DNA of 38,365 nucleotides from Bdellovibrionales bacterium (GTDB lineage Bacteria > Bdellovibrionota > Bacteriovoracia > Bacteriovoracales > Bacteriovoracaceae). The stretch lies in contig JAHEZZ010000004.1 of NCBI GenBank assembly GCA_023250815.1, forward strand, positions 1 through 38,365. The letters run 5' to 3'. Of this stretch, positions 23,855 through 31,969 are shown piece by piece. Under the pieces are notes generated by a model. The model saw nothing but the letters and a program-made list of their open reading frames with translations, was not told where the DNA came from and made no database searches. The translations under genes and the position numbers were made by a program. Each line of letters opens with the position of its first letter. Position 1 is the stretch's first letter.

Positions 23855-25240
23855 TTATTGCCAAGTTCTAGTCATTTTGAGGTATTCTCGAACAGCGCTA
23901 TATGACACTGTCTTATCACTAAAATATTCTTTCGCCGCAATTCTTTCTTCTTCACTAGCGGCAAAACTGTTTAGCATATTTAAAAGATGCATTTTCATAT
24001 GGCCTTTTTGTATTCCTGAAGTCACTAGCGACTTTAAAGCGGCAAAATTCTGCATTAAACCAATTGCCGCCATAATTTGCATTAAATCAGAAGCTTTCGG
24101 ATTGCCCATTAGTTGCAAGGAAAATTTTGAGAGAGGATGAAGTGATGTGAGCCCCCCAACAGTTCCTACCGATAGAGGTATTTCAAGCCAAAATATAAAT
24201 TTTCCATTTTCTATTTTGGAATTGCTGAGCCCCTTATATTTTCCAGAAGAGGAAGCATAAGCATGAGCGCATGCCTCCACCGCTCTAAAATCATTTCCGG
24301 TACTCAAACTAACAGCATCAATACCATTCATAATTCCTTTATTGTGAGTTGTCGCACGGTAAATATCATTTTGGGCAATCCAAGTGGCCAGATTAAATCT
24401 TTGGGCAAATGCTTCGGCACTCATATCTATCGCAGGATCAAGCAGTTCACTCACTAAACAAGAAACTTCAGCGCGCACTAAACATTCTGGAGTATAGTTG
24501 GAAAGAATAGACATTATAATATCGCATTTTTCCTTTTTAAATTTACCACTCTTATAAAATTTTTCTTTAAAACTTACCGCCAAACTTTCTAATACTGAAT
24601 TGATAAAGTTGGCCCCCATAGCATCGCAAGTTTCAAAATGGGCAAAAAGCTGAACGTAGTGGGAATTTAAGTTTTCCTGATACAAAGAAGTTGGTAAAAC
24701 TTGCTCAGTCTCTTTAAATATAATCTCTAAGGATTTAAGACCGCCCCCTCGATCCTCCATCTTTTTTAAAAGAGGAGAAGCATCTTCAATCATTTCATTT
24801 TTAATTTCAAAAAAAAAGTTGAGCAATTTTTCTTTTTCACCAGAATAAATAAGATGAACTTGTCCACTTTTTCTGGCACCTAAAATAGAGGTTTTAACTC
24901 CTCCCTTATTTTTCCAAAAATTGGCAGATTTAGAACAAGCTGCCACCACGGAACTCTCTTCAATAACCAAAGGAACAGTGTAAAGATTTTGGTTTATTAA
25001 TAAATTAGGAACAATTCCCATTGGAAAAGGAAAATTTGAAACGGTATTCTCGCTAAATTCATCGAGTAATTGCTGCAAATTTTGGTCTTGATTCCAAAAT
25101 TTTTGCAAGATTTCTTTACAATCAAAGTGCCTGTTTAAATAATTAATTTTTTCTTCTTTTGACAATTTTGAAAGGCCGCTAATCTCAATACCTGGCCCTT
25201 GAAATTGGGCCGATAAATATTCACTACTAATATCCGACAT
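23855..25240 (-). CDS. mvaA: Hydroxymethylglutaryl-CoA reductase (class II-like)
   Basis: Converts HMG-CoA to mevalonate with NAD(P)H. Recognised by VPLVIEESSVVAACSKSANFW (catalytic Glu), CDAMGANFINSVLESLA (about 205), TTHNKGIMNGIDAVSLSTGNDFRAVEACAHAYASSSG (catalytic Lys and Asp region, about 297), LEIPLSVGTVGGLTSLHP, and the C-terminal LLNMLNSFAASEEE segment. Spacing and wording match the bacterial class II enzymes; at 461 residues it is somewhat longer than their usual 425-430. The ATG has AGGTGA five bases upstream. fni ends 19 bases before it and the GHMP kinase starts 2 bases after it. Confidence 0.93.
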   Translation of the reverse strand: MSDISSEYLSAQFQGPGIEISGLSKLSKEEKINYLNRHFDCKEILQKFWNQDQNLQQLLDEFSENTVSNFPFPMGIVPNLLINQNLYTVPLVIEESSVVAACSKSANFWKNKGGVKTSILGARKSGQVHLIYSGEKEKLLNFFFEIKNEMIEDASPLLKKMEDRGGGLKSLEIIFKETEQVLPTSLYQENLNSHYVQLFAHFETCDAMGANFINSVLESLAVSFKEKFYKSGKFKKEKCDIIMSILSNYTPECLVRAEVSCLVSELLDPAIDMSAEAFAQRFNLATWIAQNDIYRATTHNKGIMNGIDAVSLSTGNDFRAVEACAHAYASSSGKYKGLSNSKIENGKFIFWLEIPLSVGTVGGLTSLHPLSKFSLQLMGNPKASDLMQIMAAIGLMQNFAALKSLVTSGIQKGHMKMHLLNMLNSFAASEEERIAAKEYFSDKTVSYSAVREYLKMTRTWQ

Positions 25241-25259
25241 CTAAATCACCTAGTATTCT

Positions 25260-26378
25260 TTAAATTTCCAGCGTCCGCTGGGCCATGGCCAAACCTTGTG
25301 CCACATTGTTAATATAATCCATCAAAAAAATATCGCCCTGATTTGCAAAGTTTAGCAAACAATGGGCCTGACCAAAAAATCCCACTAATCCTTTTTTTTC
25401 TAAATGCTTTATATAGTATTGCCCCTCAAGAAAATGCCTAACACCACCAGAAACAATCACATGTTTGCAAATAAATTTTGGCCCTAAATTATCCTTCAAT
25501 GAAAGCATAAAATCTAGCATTTGAGTAGCACCATGGCCAACTTCAGCAAGTGGATTTAGCCCTCCTGGCCCGCCGCGAAGGATTTCTAATTTAGAGAAAT
25601 TTGTTCCGCCCAAAGCAGCAAATTCTATTACCTCTAGGGGGAGCTGTACTAAATGCATTAAACTTTTTGGCCCCATGCCTTGGCCTACTTCTTTTATGCC
25701 AATTTTAAAAGTAGCGAAATCGAGAAGTTTTTTAAGTGTGACAATAGGTGCTACTTGAATGCTATCCCCTTCAGGCTGCAGAAATTCTTGCAAAATATTG
25801 ATATGAATAAAAAGTCCGTCTGCTTGAAGCGCCAAAAGCATTTGCTCAATCAATTGGCAGGCCAACTTAACTCCGAATTTTTCAATTAATTTTTCAATTT
25901 GCGCAATCCCCAAATTGGCGACCAAAGGTAAATCGTCTTTAAGAATTGTCCGCAAATTAAAATCGGCAAAACTTTGGCATTTATCAAACGAAATATTTTT
26001 ATTTAAATGTTCTTCTAAAAGCGGGCGGCAAGAACCTAACCCCATTCCCAGTCCAAAATGATTACTGGCCTTGGCCAAAATCTGATTAATCGGAAGGGAC
26101 TTCGCAGTTCCCCCAGTCATACTGGACACCCATAAAGGCAAGGTGCATTTTTTAGCAAAAATTTCTTTTTCTAATCCCGGGTTATAGCGAGAAAAGTGCT
26201 CCCTCTCAAAATGACATGATTTTTTACTGACATTTGGAGTTGTCGCAAATAGTGGCTCATAATTAAATAAAGCGCTCAGCTCTTTTGCCAAAGATGGAGA
26301 AAATTGCGATGAAGAGGCCAAATTAATGTGGTCTTCTTTTCGCTGGCCAAGATTATCTAAGGTAAATTGATCGGTCAT
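25260..26378 (-). CDS. fni: Type 2 isopentenyl-diphosphate isomerase (FMN-dependent)
   Basis: Interconverts IPP and DMAPP using reduced FMN. Start chosen at the ATG of MTDQFTLDN because AAGG lies six bases upstream; the track's GTG six codons earlier lacks an SD. 372 residues. Motifs: QRKEDHINLA at the N-terminus, LPLWVSSMTGGTAKS, LGMGLGSCRPLL, the FMN/phosphate region KEVGQGMGPKSLM, GGTNFSKLE and HVIVSGGVRH. It is the first gene of the mevalonate unit, and a TGGCCTAA/TTAGGCCA inverted repeat lies about 37 bases before its ATG. Type 2 isomerases are the ones usually paired with bacterial mevalonate pathways. Confidence 0.9.
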   Translation of the reverse strand: MTDQFTLDNLGQRKEDHINLASSSQFSPSLAKELSALFNYEPLFATTPNVSKKSCHFEREHFSRYNPGLEKEIFAKKCTLPLWVSSMTGGTAKSLPINQILAKASNHFGLGMGLGSCRPLLEEHLNKNISFDKCQSFADFNLRTILKDDLPLVANLGIAQIEKLIEKFGVKLACQLIEQMLLALQADGLFIHINILQEFLQPEGDSIQVAPIVTLKKLLDFATFKIGIKEVGQGMGPKSLMHLVQLPLEVIEFAALGGTNFSKLEILRGGPGGLNPLAEVGHGATQMLDFMLSLKDNLGPKFICKHVIVSGGVRHFLEGQYYIKHLEKKGLVGFFGQAHCLLNFANQGDIFLMDYINNVAQGLAMAQRTLEI

Positions 26379-26414
26379 CCATGGCCTTACTATCACAGGA
26401 GAAAAGATGAGTCA

Positions 26415-26451
26415 TGGCCTAATCGATATTTCTTGCTAAAAATTTAGGCCA
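26415..26451. promoter_or_regulatory. Interrupted palindrome upstream of the mevalonate unit
   Basis: TGGCCTAA (26415-26422) and TTAGGCCA (26444-26451) are perfect 8-base inverted arms separated by 21 bases, centred roughly two helical turns apart, upstream of fni. The spacing suits a dimeric or paired DNA-binding protein site. It also contains two GGCC tetramers, which are common here, so chance is possible. Confidence 0.35.
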
Positions 26452-26505
26452 ATTTTACCCTCTATAGATCTTACGGGCCATAGCGTAATCTAAAAATATT
26501 CACAT

Positions 26506-26548
26506 TTATACTCATCATCTTTGAGTTTTTTCGCCGCAGAAAACTCAA
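26506..26548 (+). repeat. TTATAC element, left half only (copy 4)
   Basis: TTATACTCATCATC followed by the hairpin TTGAGTTTT, GC-rich loop TTCGCCGCAG, AAAACTCAA. This matches the left part of copies 1-3, but the right hairpin with the TTGAAA/TATAA pair is missing. It lies 26 bases before a lipoprotein ATG, in the same orientation relative to the gene as the other copies. Confidence 0.62.
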
Positions 26549-26574
26549 AATGTAAGAATGCTAGGGGAGAAATT

Positions 26575-27501
26575 ATGCTAAGAGCAAAGTATCTACTACC
26601 TCTTTTCGTTATCACCCTTCTTCTTCTTTCCGGATGTAATCCAAATGAAGAAGTGACTGAAACAAATAAGGATGACCAAAATACCATTAATGATCCTATC
26701 AATAGGCCACCGAATCCAGATGATCCGACGCCTAATCCACCGCAAACTCGTTTGCGATTAGTTGAAATTAAGGGTCGAGATTTAAGCAAGGATGAGTTGA
26801 AAAATAGTATCTTACCCTATAACAAATTATTTTTTCCTGTTGCTCCTTTAAATAAAAACTTTAAAAGTAAAAAATGCCAAAATAACACAGAGAAATGTGT
26901 GGTTAACCGGCAAATTCCTTTTGCTTTTAATTTAGACGTCTTAAAAGGCGAGAGTCCCAAAGATATCGTAATCAAAGATATGATTATCGAAATGGGGCTA
27001 GTAAGTGTTGGTCAAAATTATCGAACAGAACAATTTTGTTTTTTAGAATTAAAAACATGTTCAGGTAATGCCATTACTCGACACCCTACTCTGGGCATCC
27101 CTTGGTTTATAAAAACCTTTGCTTGGGACTCAACTTTTTGGAAAAAAGGACACGACCAAACAATGCTGACCAAAACTTTTCATGAAACACTAGAAAAAGG
27201 AAAGGTAGCAGATGGGCATTATGTGGTGGAGAAAGGGCAATTTAGCATGAAAAATTTATTTTTACTTTCTAGCGACAATTTAAAAGAATATGTTTTTTTA
27301 AAAGATAATATTCGCTTTATGGTAAGTGACGATACTTTTGTTGTTGATCCGGTTTTAAAAGTTTATATTGAAGATAAACTACCGACAGAAAATGATCATA
27401 TCGCTCCCAATGCCCCAGCTCGAATAATTGATCAGTCGCAAGTTTATGCCGATGTAATGGAAAGTGATTGGCCTATTCTTAACGATGAGCTTTTAGAATA
27501 A
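26575..27501 (+). CDS. Lipoprotein of unknown function
   Basis: Start set at the ATG of MLRAKYLLP with AGGGGAGA four bases upstream; the track start lies in the repeat. 308 residues. The signal peptide ends in the lipobox LLSGC, giving a lipid-modified Cys at about residue 20 followed by Asn-Pro, and an Asn/Asp/Pro-rich linker (NRPPNPDDPTPNPPQTR). The folded part (about 65-308) has paired cysteines (KKCQNNTEKCVV, FCFLELKTCSG) suggesting disulfides and an envelope location. No family is recognised. The end overlaps the convergent methylase gene by 23 bases. Confidence 0.78.
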   Translation: MLRAKYLLPLFVITLLLLSGCNPNEEVTETNKDDQNTINDPINRPPNPDDPTPNPPQTRLRLVEIKGRDLSKDELKNSILPYNKLFFPVAPLNKNFKSKKCQNNTEKCVVNRQIPFAFNLDVLKGESPKDIVIKDMIIEMGLVSVGQNYRTEQFCFLELKTCSGNAITRHPTLGIPWFIKTFAWDSTFWKKGHDQTMLTKTFHETLEKGKVADGHYVVEKGQFSMKNLFLLSSDNLKEYVFLKDNIRFMVSDDTFVVDPVLKVYIEDKLPTENDHIAPNAPARIIDQSQVYADVMESDWPILNDELLE

Positions 27502-28195
27502 GCACAAATTCTCGTTTGCCAAAATCAAAGGAATTCTTCTTAAGGGTAGCTAAATCAGTGTTCATTAATTCTTCATTGGGATTATTTAAATCCATAGCAA
27601 TAAAAACAGAGCGATTTATACCTCCAGATAATGTACACAATTCTTGAACTAATCGATTCAAACGATAAGGGGTATCGAGAATCACTACCGTCTCTTTTTT
27701 TAATAGACATTCTTTTAAATAGGCCTTTCTCTCCTCCTCTTTTTTAGGAGGAAAGCTGGCAAAATAAAATCGATCACTAGCAGCGCTCAGGGCAAGTGCT
27801 AAAATAACTGAATTATCGCAGGAGGTGGCGGTAACTTTGATATTATGGTCGTGACAAAATTGTACGAGACTTGTTCCCGGATCGCAAAAGCTGGGCATTC
27901 CTCCATCTGAAAAAAGATAAACTGTGCCACCCGATTTAAGCAGCGATTGCAGTTCTAATTCTGTATCTCCTGAATCATTTTCATTGAGAAAGCGCAAATG
28001 GGGAATAATTTGGCGATCAAGTCCCCATTTAATCCAACGAGATCGAGTTGGCCTAAGATCCTCACCGACAATGGCAATTTTCTCTTCTGCTAAAAGTTTA
28101 ACACTGGCCTCTTTTAAAACCTCAAAAGTATCCATCGGCAGACGATGTTCATCAAAAAGCGGGGTGGGAATTAAAACCAGTTTTGCTCTATTCAT
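27479..28195 (-). CDS. RsmI-family (tetrapyrrole-methylase fold) SAM methyltransferase
   Basis: 238 residues of the RsmI-like group. Landmarks: LVLIPTPLFDE at the start, EDLRPTRSRWIKWG (canonical EDTRxTxxLL), a Gly-rich SAM loop VYLFSDGGMPSFCDPGTSLVQFCHD (canonical SDAGxPxISDPGxxLV), DRFYFASFPPKKEEERKAYL and VVILDTPYRLNRLVQEL (canonical E.PHRL). RsmI methylates the 2'-OH of C1402 in 16S rRNA. The departures (GGMPSFC, TPYRL) and the absence of the C-terminal extension of true RsmI suggest a sister group whose substrate may differ. It is divergent from the next gene with only 37 bases between starts. Confidence 0.75.
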   Translation of the reverse strand: MNRAKLVLIPTPLFDEHRLPMDTFEVLKEASVKLLAEEKIAIVGEDLRPTRSRWIKWGLDRQIIPHLRFLNENDSGDTELELQSLLKSGGTVYLFSDGGMPSFCDPGTSLVQFCHDHNIKVTATSCDNSVILALALSAASDRFYFASFPPKKEEERKAYLKECLLKKETVVILDTPYRLNRLVQELCTLSGGINRSVFIAMDLNNPNEELMNTDLATLKKNSFDFGKREFVLILKAHR

Positions 28196-28232
28196 TAATT
28201 TTTCTAGACTAAAAGTTTAAAGATCTTCTAGT

Positions 28233-29432
28233 ATGCCGAAGATGAATGCACAAGAGTGTACTTTCCCTTTTTTTCTTATTATTCCACCGGGGCTTGAAAA
28301 GGTTTCAATTAAGGAGATTGAAGACTTAAAAAAAGAATTTTTATCTAAAAATAACATTCAGGCCAATATCCAAATAGTATCCAGTGAAAAGGGTGGCATT
28401 AATCTTCAAGGCCCACTGGAAATTGCGGCATTAATAAATAACAATTTAAAAATCCCCTCACGTTTACTCCTTCGGTTAGCGACTTTTCGATGCAGAGACT
28501 TTCCTAAACTCTTTTTAAAGCTTGGAAAAATTAAATGGAATGATTGGTGTTATGAGATAGGAAAAATTCAAAGTTCTGCCGCCAATTCCACTCTCTTTGA
28601 TTCTCGAAAAATTGAAAAAACGGCAAAGCAAGCGATTGATAATTTTTTTAAAAACAATCCGGCAAAAAAAAATGAACATAAAGAGGCCATTCACCCCAAA
28701 CTTTTTATTCGCTTTCAAGACGACATTTGTACAGTATCCCTTGATACTTCTGGCGAGCGCTTGGGAAAAAGAGGACTCAAAGTTGGCACCCATATTTCTC
28801 CTCTCAGAGAAAACTTGGCCTATGCCTGCCTCTATTATTTTATTTCGCAGCTAAAAGAAAAGGGATGTCCTGGGCCCTATACTTTACTTGATCCGATGTG
28901 CGGCAGTGGAACATTTTTATCCGAGGCCAAAACATCTCATGTCCCTAGAGATTTTTCCTTCAACTATATCCCTCTGATGGAAAAAGTTAAAAGAAACTCC
29001 ACAAAAAGATTTTGGTTTGACTCTTATCCGCTCGATTTAAATATAAAAAACATTTTCGGGTTTGATAAAGATTCTAGAGCGATCAGCTCGGCCCAATTAA
29101 ATTTAAATAAAGTCCAAAGTTTTTCTAAAGAAATTTTTAATTTTACTCTCAAGCAAGAAGATTTTTTTGTAAAAGAAAGTATTTTTAAAGTATCAGATGA
29201 ATCGATCATTGTAATTTGCAACCCCCCTTATGGAAAAAGACTTGTGATAAATGAACCCAGACAGCTTTATTTAGAATCTTTTATTGAACAAGCAAAAGTT
29301 AAATTTTCACCGGCCTACTTAGGCATTTTATTTTTAGATTGTTCAAAAAAGTCAGAAGATACTTTGTACTTCGAACATGGCGGATTAAAAGTGGCCTTTA
29401 ATATTTATGCTAATACCAAATTTAGAATTTGA
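28233..29432 (+). CDS. RlmL/Trm11-type THUMP-domain RNA methyltransferase
   Basis: 399 residues. The N-terminal half (about 10-180) has the layout of a ferredoxin-like plus THUMP RNA-binding module; SLDTSGERLGKRGLK marks its end (canonical D.SG..LhkRGYR). The catalytic domain has SAM motif I LLDPMCGSGTFLSEA (about 218), an acidic motif II in IFGFDKDSRAI, and motif IV VICNPPYGKRL (about 329), typical of N2-guanine methyltransferases such as RlmL (23S G2445) and RlmG/Trm11 relatives. It lacks the second, RlmK, methyltransferase of the E. coli fusion. The exact guanosine is not deducible. Confidence 0.85.
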   Translation: MPKMNAQECTFPFFLIIPPGLEKVSIKEIEDLKKEFLSKNNIQANIQIVSSEKGGINLQGPLEIAALINNNLKIPSRLLLRLATFRCRDFPKLFLKLGKIKWNDWCYEIGKIQSSAANSTLFDSRKIEKTAKQAIDNFFKNNPAKKNEHKEAIHPKLFIRFQDDICTVSLDTSGERLGKRGLKVGTHISPLRENLAYACLYYFISQLKEKGCPGPYTLLDPMCGSGTFLSEAKTSHVPRDFSFNYIPLMEKVKRNSTKRFWFDSYPLDLNIKNIFGFDKDSRAISSAQLNLNKVQSFSKEIFNFTLKQEDFFVKESIFKVSDESIIVICNPPYGKRLVINEPRQLYLESFIEQAKVKFSPAYLGILFLDCSKKSEDTLYFEHGGLKVAFNIYANTKFRI

Positions 29433-29542
29433 TTTTTAAAAACTTCCGGGATCTCTTTAATTCATTTGACTTTACCATTGCGCACCAGAAAGGTCGAACA
29501 AACATCAATAATTTCAACAGGTTATGCCAAGATGTTAAAAAA

Positions 29543-29573
29543 CGTGGTACCGCCACGGAATTTGTCCTATAAT
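29543..29573 (+). promoter_or_regulatory. Hairpin and TATAAT box upstream of AAA ATPase gene
   Basis: CGTGG-TACCG-CCACG (29543-29557) is a perfect 5-pair inverted repeat at the -35 position of a consensus TATAAT (29568-29573) that lies 9 bases before the ATG. No recognisable -35 hexamer is present, so an activator or an overlapping operator is possible, and the transcript would start within a few bases of the ATG. Confidence 0.4.
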
Positions 29574-29582
29574 CTAAATATT

Positions 29583-30731
29583 ATGTTTATTAAAAGATCA
29601 TTAGATATCAAAAAGCATCTTGAGCAAAAAAGTGTTCTCCTGCTTGGCCCAAGAAGAACGGGAAAATCTTTATTTATCCAGCAGCAAGTAAAACCAGATT
29701 TGTATTTTAACTTACTTGAAACTGAGACCTTTTCTAAGTTTGCCTACGACCCAGGTCAACTAAAAGAATTGATTAGGGCCGATCACCAAATAATTTGTAT
29801 CGATGAAATCCAAAAACTTCCCAACCTTATGGACGAAGTACATTCCTTAATTGAAACAAACAAAAAATTGCGATTTATTTTAACCGGATCTAGCGCCAAA
29901 AATTTAAAAAAATCTCACACATCATTAATGGCCGGAAGAGCACGACAAATAAATTTTTTTCCCTTTACTTATCAGGAGGTAAAAAATCATCATTTTAATT
30001 TGGAAAAATTTCTTCTCTATGGTGGCCTTCCCGACGCTTATCTTTCGACAGACCCATGGGAAGAATTAAAAGATTATGCTGGTATATATTTAACAGAAGA
30101 AATTCAATCTCAGGCCTTTGTCCGAAAAATTGAAAACTACTCTCGCTTTTTAGCATTTTCAGCTTATTCGAGTGGGCAAATTCTCAATTTTGAATCATTG
30201 GCCAACGACGCTTTTATTCCTGCAAGAACGATCAAAGATTATTATCAATTACTGGAAGAAACTCTCATCGGATACAACTTAAAACCTTTTAAGAAAAAAG
30301 GAAGCCGCAAAGAAGTATCCACTAGCAAGTTTTATTTTTTTGATACTGGAGTTTTAAACTCATTTATCAAACGAAAATCGCTGACGATTAAGACTCCTGA
30401 GTTTGGTGAATTATTTGAACATTTTATTTTCCAGGAACTAAAGGCCTACCAACTTTCAACTAGGGCCGACTGGGAATTAGAATTTTGGCGAACACATAAG
30501 CAAGATGAAGTCGATTTCATTTTAAATAAGGGTGAAATTATTATTGAGACAAAATCGACAACTCATCCAAGCAATGAACATTTTAAAAGCATTAAAAAAT
30601 TTAAAAATGAGTTCAAATGTAAAAGGGCGTTGTTAATATGCAGGGCCCCCCAAAAAAAGGTGATGGATGAAATTGAAATTTATCCCTGGGAACTTTTTTT
30701 AAATGAATTAAATAACGGAGATATTATCTAG
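29583..30731 (+). CDS. AAA_14/DUF4143-type ATPase with PD-(D/E)XK-like C-terminus
   Basis: Start at the ATG of MFIKRSLDIKKHL; the track's upstream 39 residues from a TTG are unlike the family. 382 residues. Walker A is GPRRTGKS (about 22), Walker B IICIDEIQKLP (about 70), sensor 1 FILTGSSAKNLKKS, then the family's GRARQINFFPFTYQEV, LLYGGLPDAYL and TFYFFDTGVLNSF-like segments. The C-terminus has FWRTHKQDEVDFIL and IIIETKS, matching the D...ExK core of a restriction-endonuclease fold. The family is widespread, often horizontally mobile, and of unknown function. It is monocistronic here, with its own TATAAT box. Confidence 0.88.
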   Translation: MFIKRSLDIKKHLEQKSVLLLGPRRTGKSLFIQQQVKPDLYFNLLETETFSKFAYDPGQLKELIRADHQIICIDEIQKLPNLMDEVHSLIETNKKLRFILTGSSAKNLKKSHTSLMAGRARQINFFPFTYQEVKNHHFNLEKFLLYGGLPDAYLSTDPWEELKDYAGIYLTEEIQSQAFVRKIENYSRFLAFSAYSSGQILNFESLANDAFIPARTIKDYYQLLEETLIGYNLKPFKKKGSRKEVSTSKFYFFDTGVLNSFIKRKSLTIKTPEFGELFEHFIFQELKAYQLSTRADWELEFWRTHKQDEVDFILNKGEIIIETKSTTHPSNEHFKSIKKFKNEFKCKRALLICRAPQKKVMDEIEIYPWELFLNELNNGDII

Positions 30732-30738
30732 TTGCAGC

Positions 30739-30756
30739 TATACTGGGATCAGTATA
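30739..30756 (+). repeat. Short TATACTGGGATCAGTATA palindrome, copy B
   Basis: TATACTGGGATCAGTATA lies between the stop codons of the convergent ATPase and U32-like genes. The arms TATACTG and CAGTATA are perfectly complementary around GGAT. It matches 5408-5426 and the murD promoter segment. Lacking a T-tract on either strand, it could mark a bidirectional stop or a protein-binding site. Confidence 0.5.
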
Positions 30757-30760
30757 CATA

Positions 30761-31969
30761 TCAAAGATCTAAAAAAACGTTCGACCTTGTGGTCATGCCA
30801 CTCATCCAAGGAATAAAAAGAAGATTGTGGCCACTGCTTTCCGTCAGTTGCTTTTTTTCCGCATCTTCAAAATAATGAACTACCATATCTTTTTCTTTGC
30901 CTGTCGGTGAACTCAGTTTGAGTTTGGCGGGGGCCTTTATTTTTTGCTCAGGATCTCTAAGTAAAATCGCCATCCGACCTTGCTCTTTGCAGACATCGAC
31001 AATCTGGCCAATCATTAATTGATGGCGGTTTTGCAGGCGATTATTTTTTAGTTTAGGAAGTAGAATATCGCTTTTGTTTGTCAGAAAAAAACCACGATTA
31101 ACAGGCCTCTCATAAGTATTTTTTAATTCTAAAAATTTTTCTTGGCCAAAAATATCTGTCAGTGACAACGCCTGATTAGTCAAACGTACTCTTTTTTCTG
31201 CCTCTTCAAAGCGCAAATCAATAACCCAACTATCAAGTCCGACTTCACGTAATTTTTCCGGGATATCGAGCAAGCAAAGATCTTTGCTATTAAACATAAA
31301 AGTACCCTGCTTATTTTGCAAAATAGGGAATCCTTTATGGGGTGATTCTTCACTGCCCCCTTCAATCATCAAATCTTCTTTTATTTTTAATATTTCCTCA
31401 AAATGAGGAGTCAGTAATTCCCTTGGTGTTGAAAAAAGGAGAAGGCGTCCAAAAAGCAACAAATCTGTTTTAATATTAAAAAGATGCAAAGATCTGGCAA
31501 TACTTTTAACCTCCATGAAGGGGAGTTCAGGAGAAAGACTTACCCTTTTAAGGGCCGGCCCAATAATGGGATGATTCGCCAAACTCATTATGGAATGAGG
31601 ATTGTGAAAGGACGTCTCTAAATTAAGATGCAAATTTATTTTAGGAAGTTCCTGAGCGCAAAATAAGGCAACACCCAGATCGCATACTTTTACCAACAAT
31701 TCTTTTGGGGAATATTTAAGCGCCTCTAAATAAAACTTTTTAAAAGAGTAAAAAAGTCCTTCTCGCAAAGATTCATGGCAATACATATCGAATTCTATAA
31801 TAACGGAAAGTTTCAAATCTCTTGCGGCTTGAATAATGACATAGGATTCTTCTGCAGAAGTTTTGCCAAATCGCGAGAGGCCAAGGGGGGAAATAATCAC
31901 ATGAGAAACCGCTGTGAGGTCAATCAATTTAAGTTCATCTGCCTTTTCTACAAAGATAGTGTACTTCAT
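30761..31969 (-). CDS. U32-family protein, divergent partner of TrhP
   Basis: Start set at the ATG of MKYTIFVEK, which overlaps the stop of the upstream U32 gene as ATGA; the track's 14 extra residues lie inside that gene. 402 residues. The barrel pattern of U32 proteins is visible: VSHVIISPLGLSRFG, LSVIIEFDMYCHES, LLVKVCDLGVALF, INLHLNLETSFHNPHS, LKRVSLSPELPFMEV and the diagnostic LLLFGRLLLFSTPRELL. The Cys cluster of the catalytic partner is not evident. B. subtilis has an adjacent TrhP1/TrhP2 pair for 5-hydroxyuridine formation at U34, so a joint role is plausible but inferred. Confidence 0.72.
   Translation of the reverse strand: MKYTIFVEKADELKLIDLTAVSHVIISPLGLSRFGKTSAEESYVIIQAARDLKLSVIIEFDMYCHESLREGLFYSFKKFYLEALKYSPKELLVKVCDLGVALFCAQELPKINLHLNLETSFHNPHSIMSLANHPIIGPALKRVSLSPELPFMEVKSIARSLHLFNIKTDLLLFGRLLLFSTPRELLTPHFEEILKIKEDLMIEGGSEESPHKGFPILQNKQGTFMFNSKDLCLLDIPEKLREVGLDSWVIDLRFEEAEKRVRLTNQALSLTDIFGQEKFLELKNTYERPVNRGFFLTNKSDILLPKLKNNRLQNRHQLMIGQIVDVCKEQGRMAILLRDPEQKIKAPAKLKLSSPTGKEKDMVVHYFEDAEKKQLTESSGHNLLFIPWMSGMTTRSNVFLDL

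Noticed and set aside
29466-29582. N-terminal extension of the AAA ATPase from TTG 29466
   Set aside because: The 39 extra residues do not resemble the family, and a TATAAT box and hairpin occupy this stretch.
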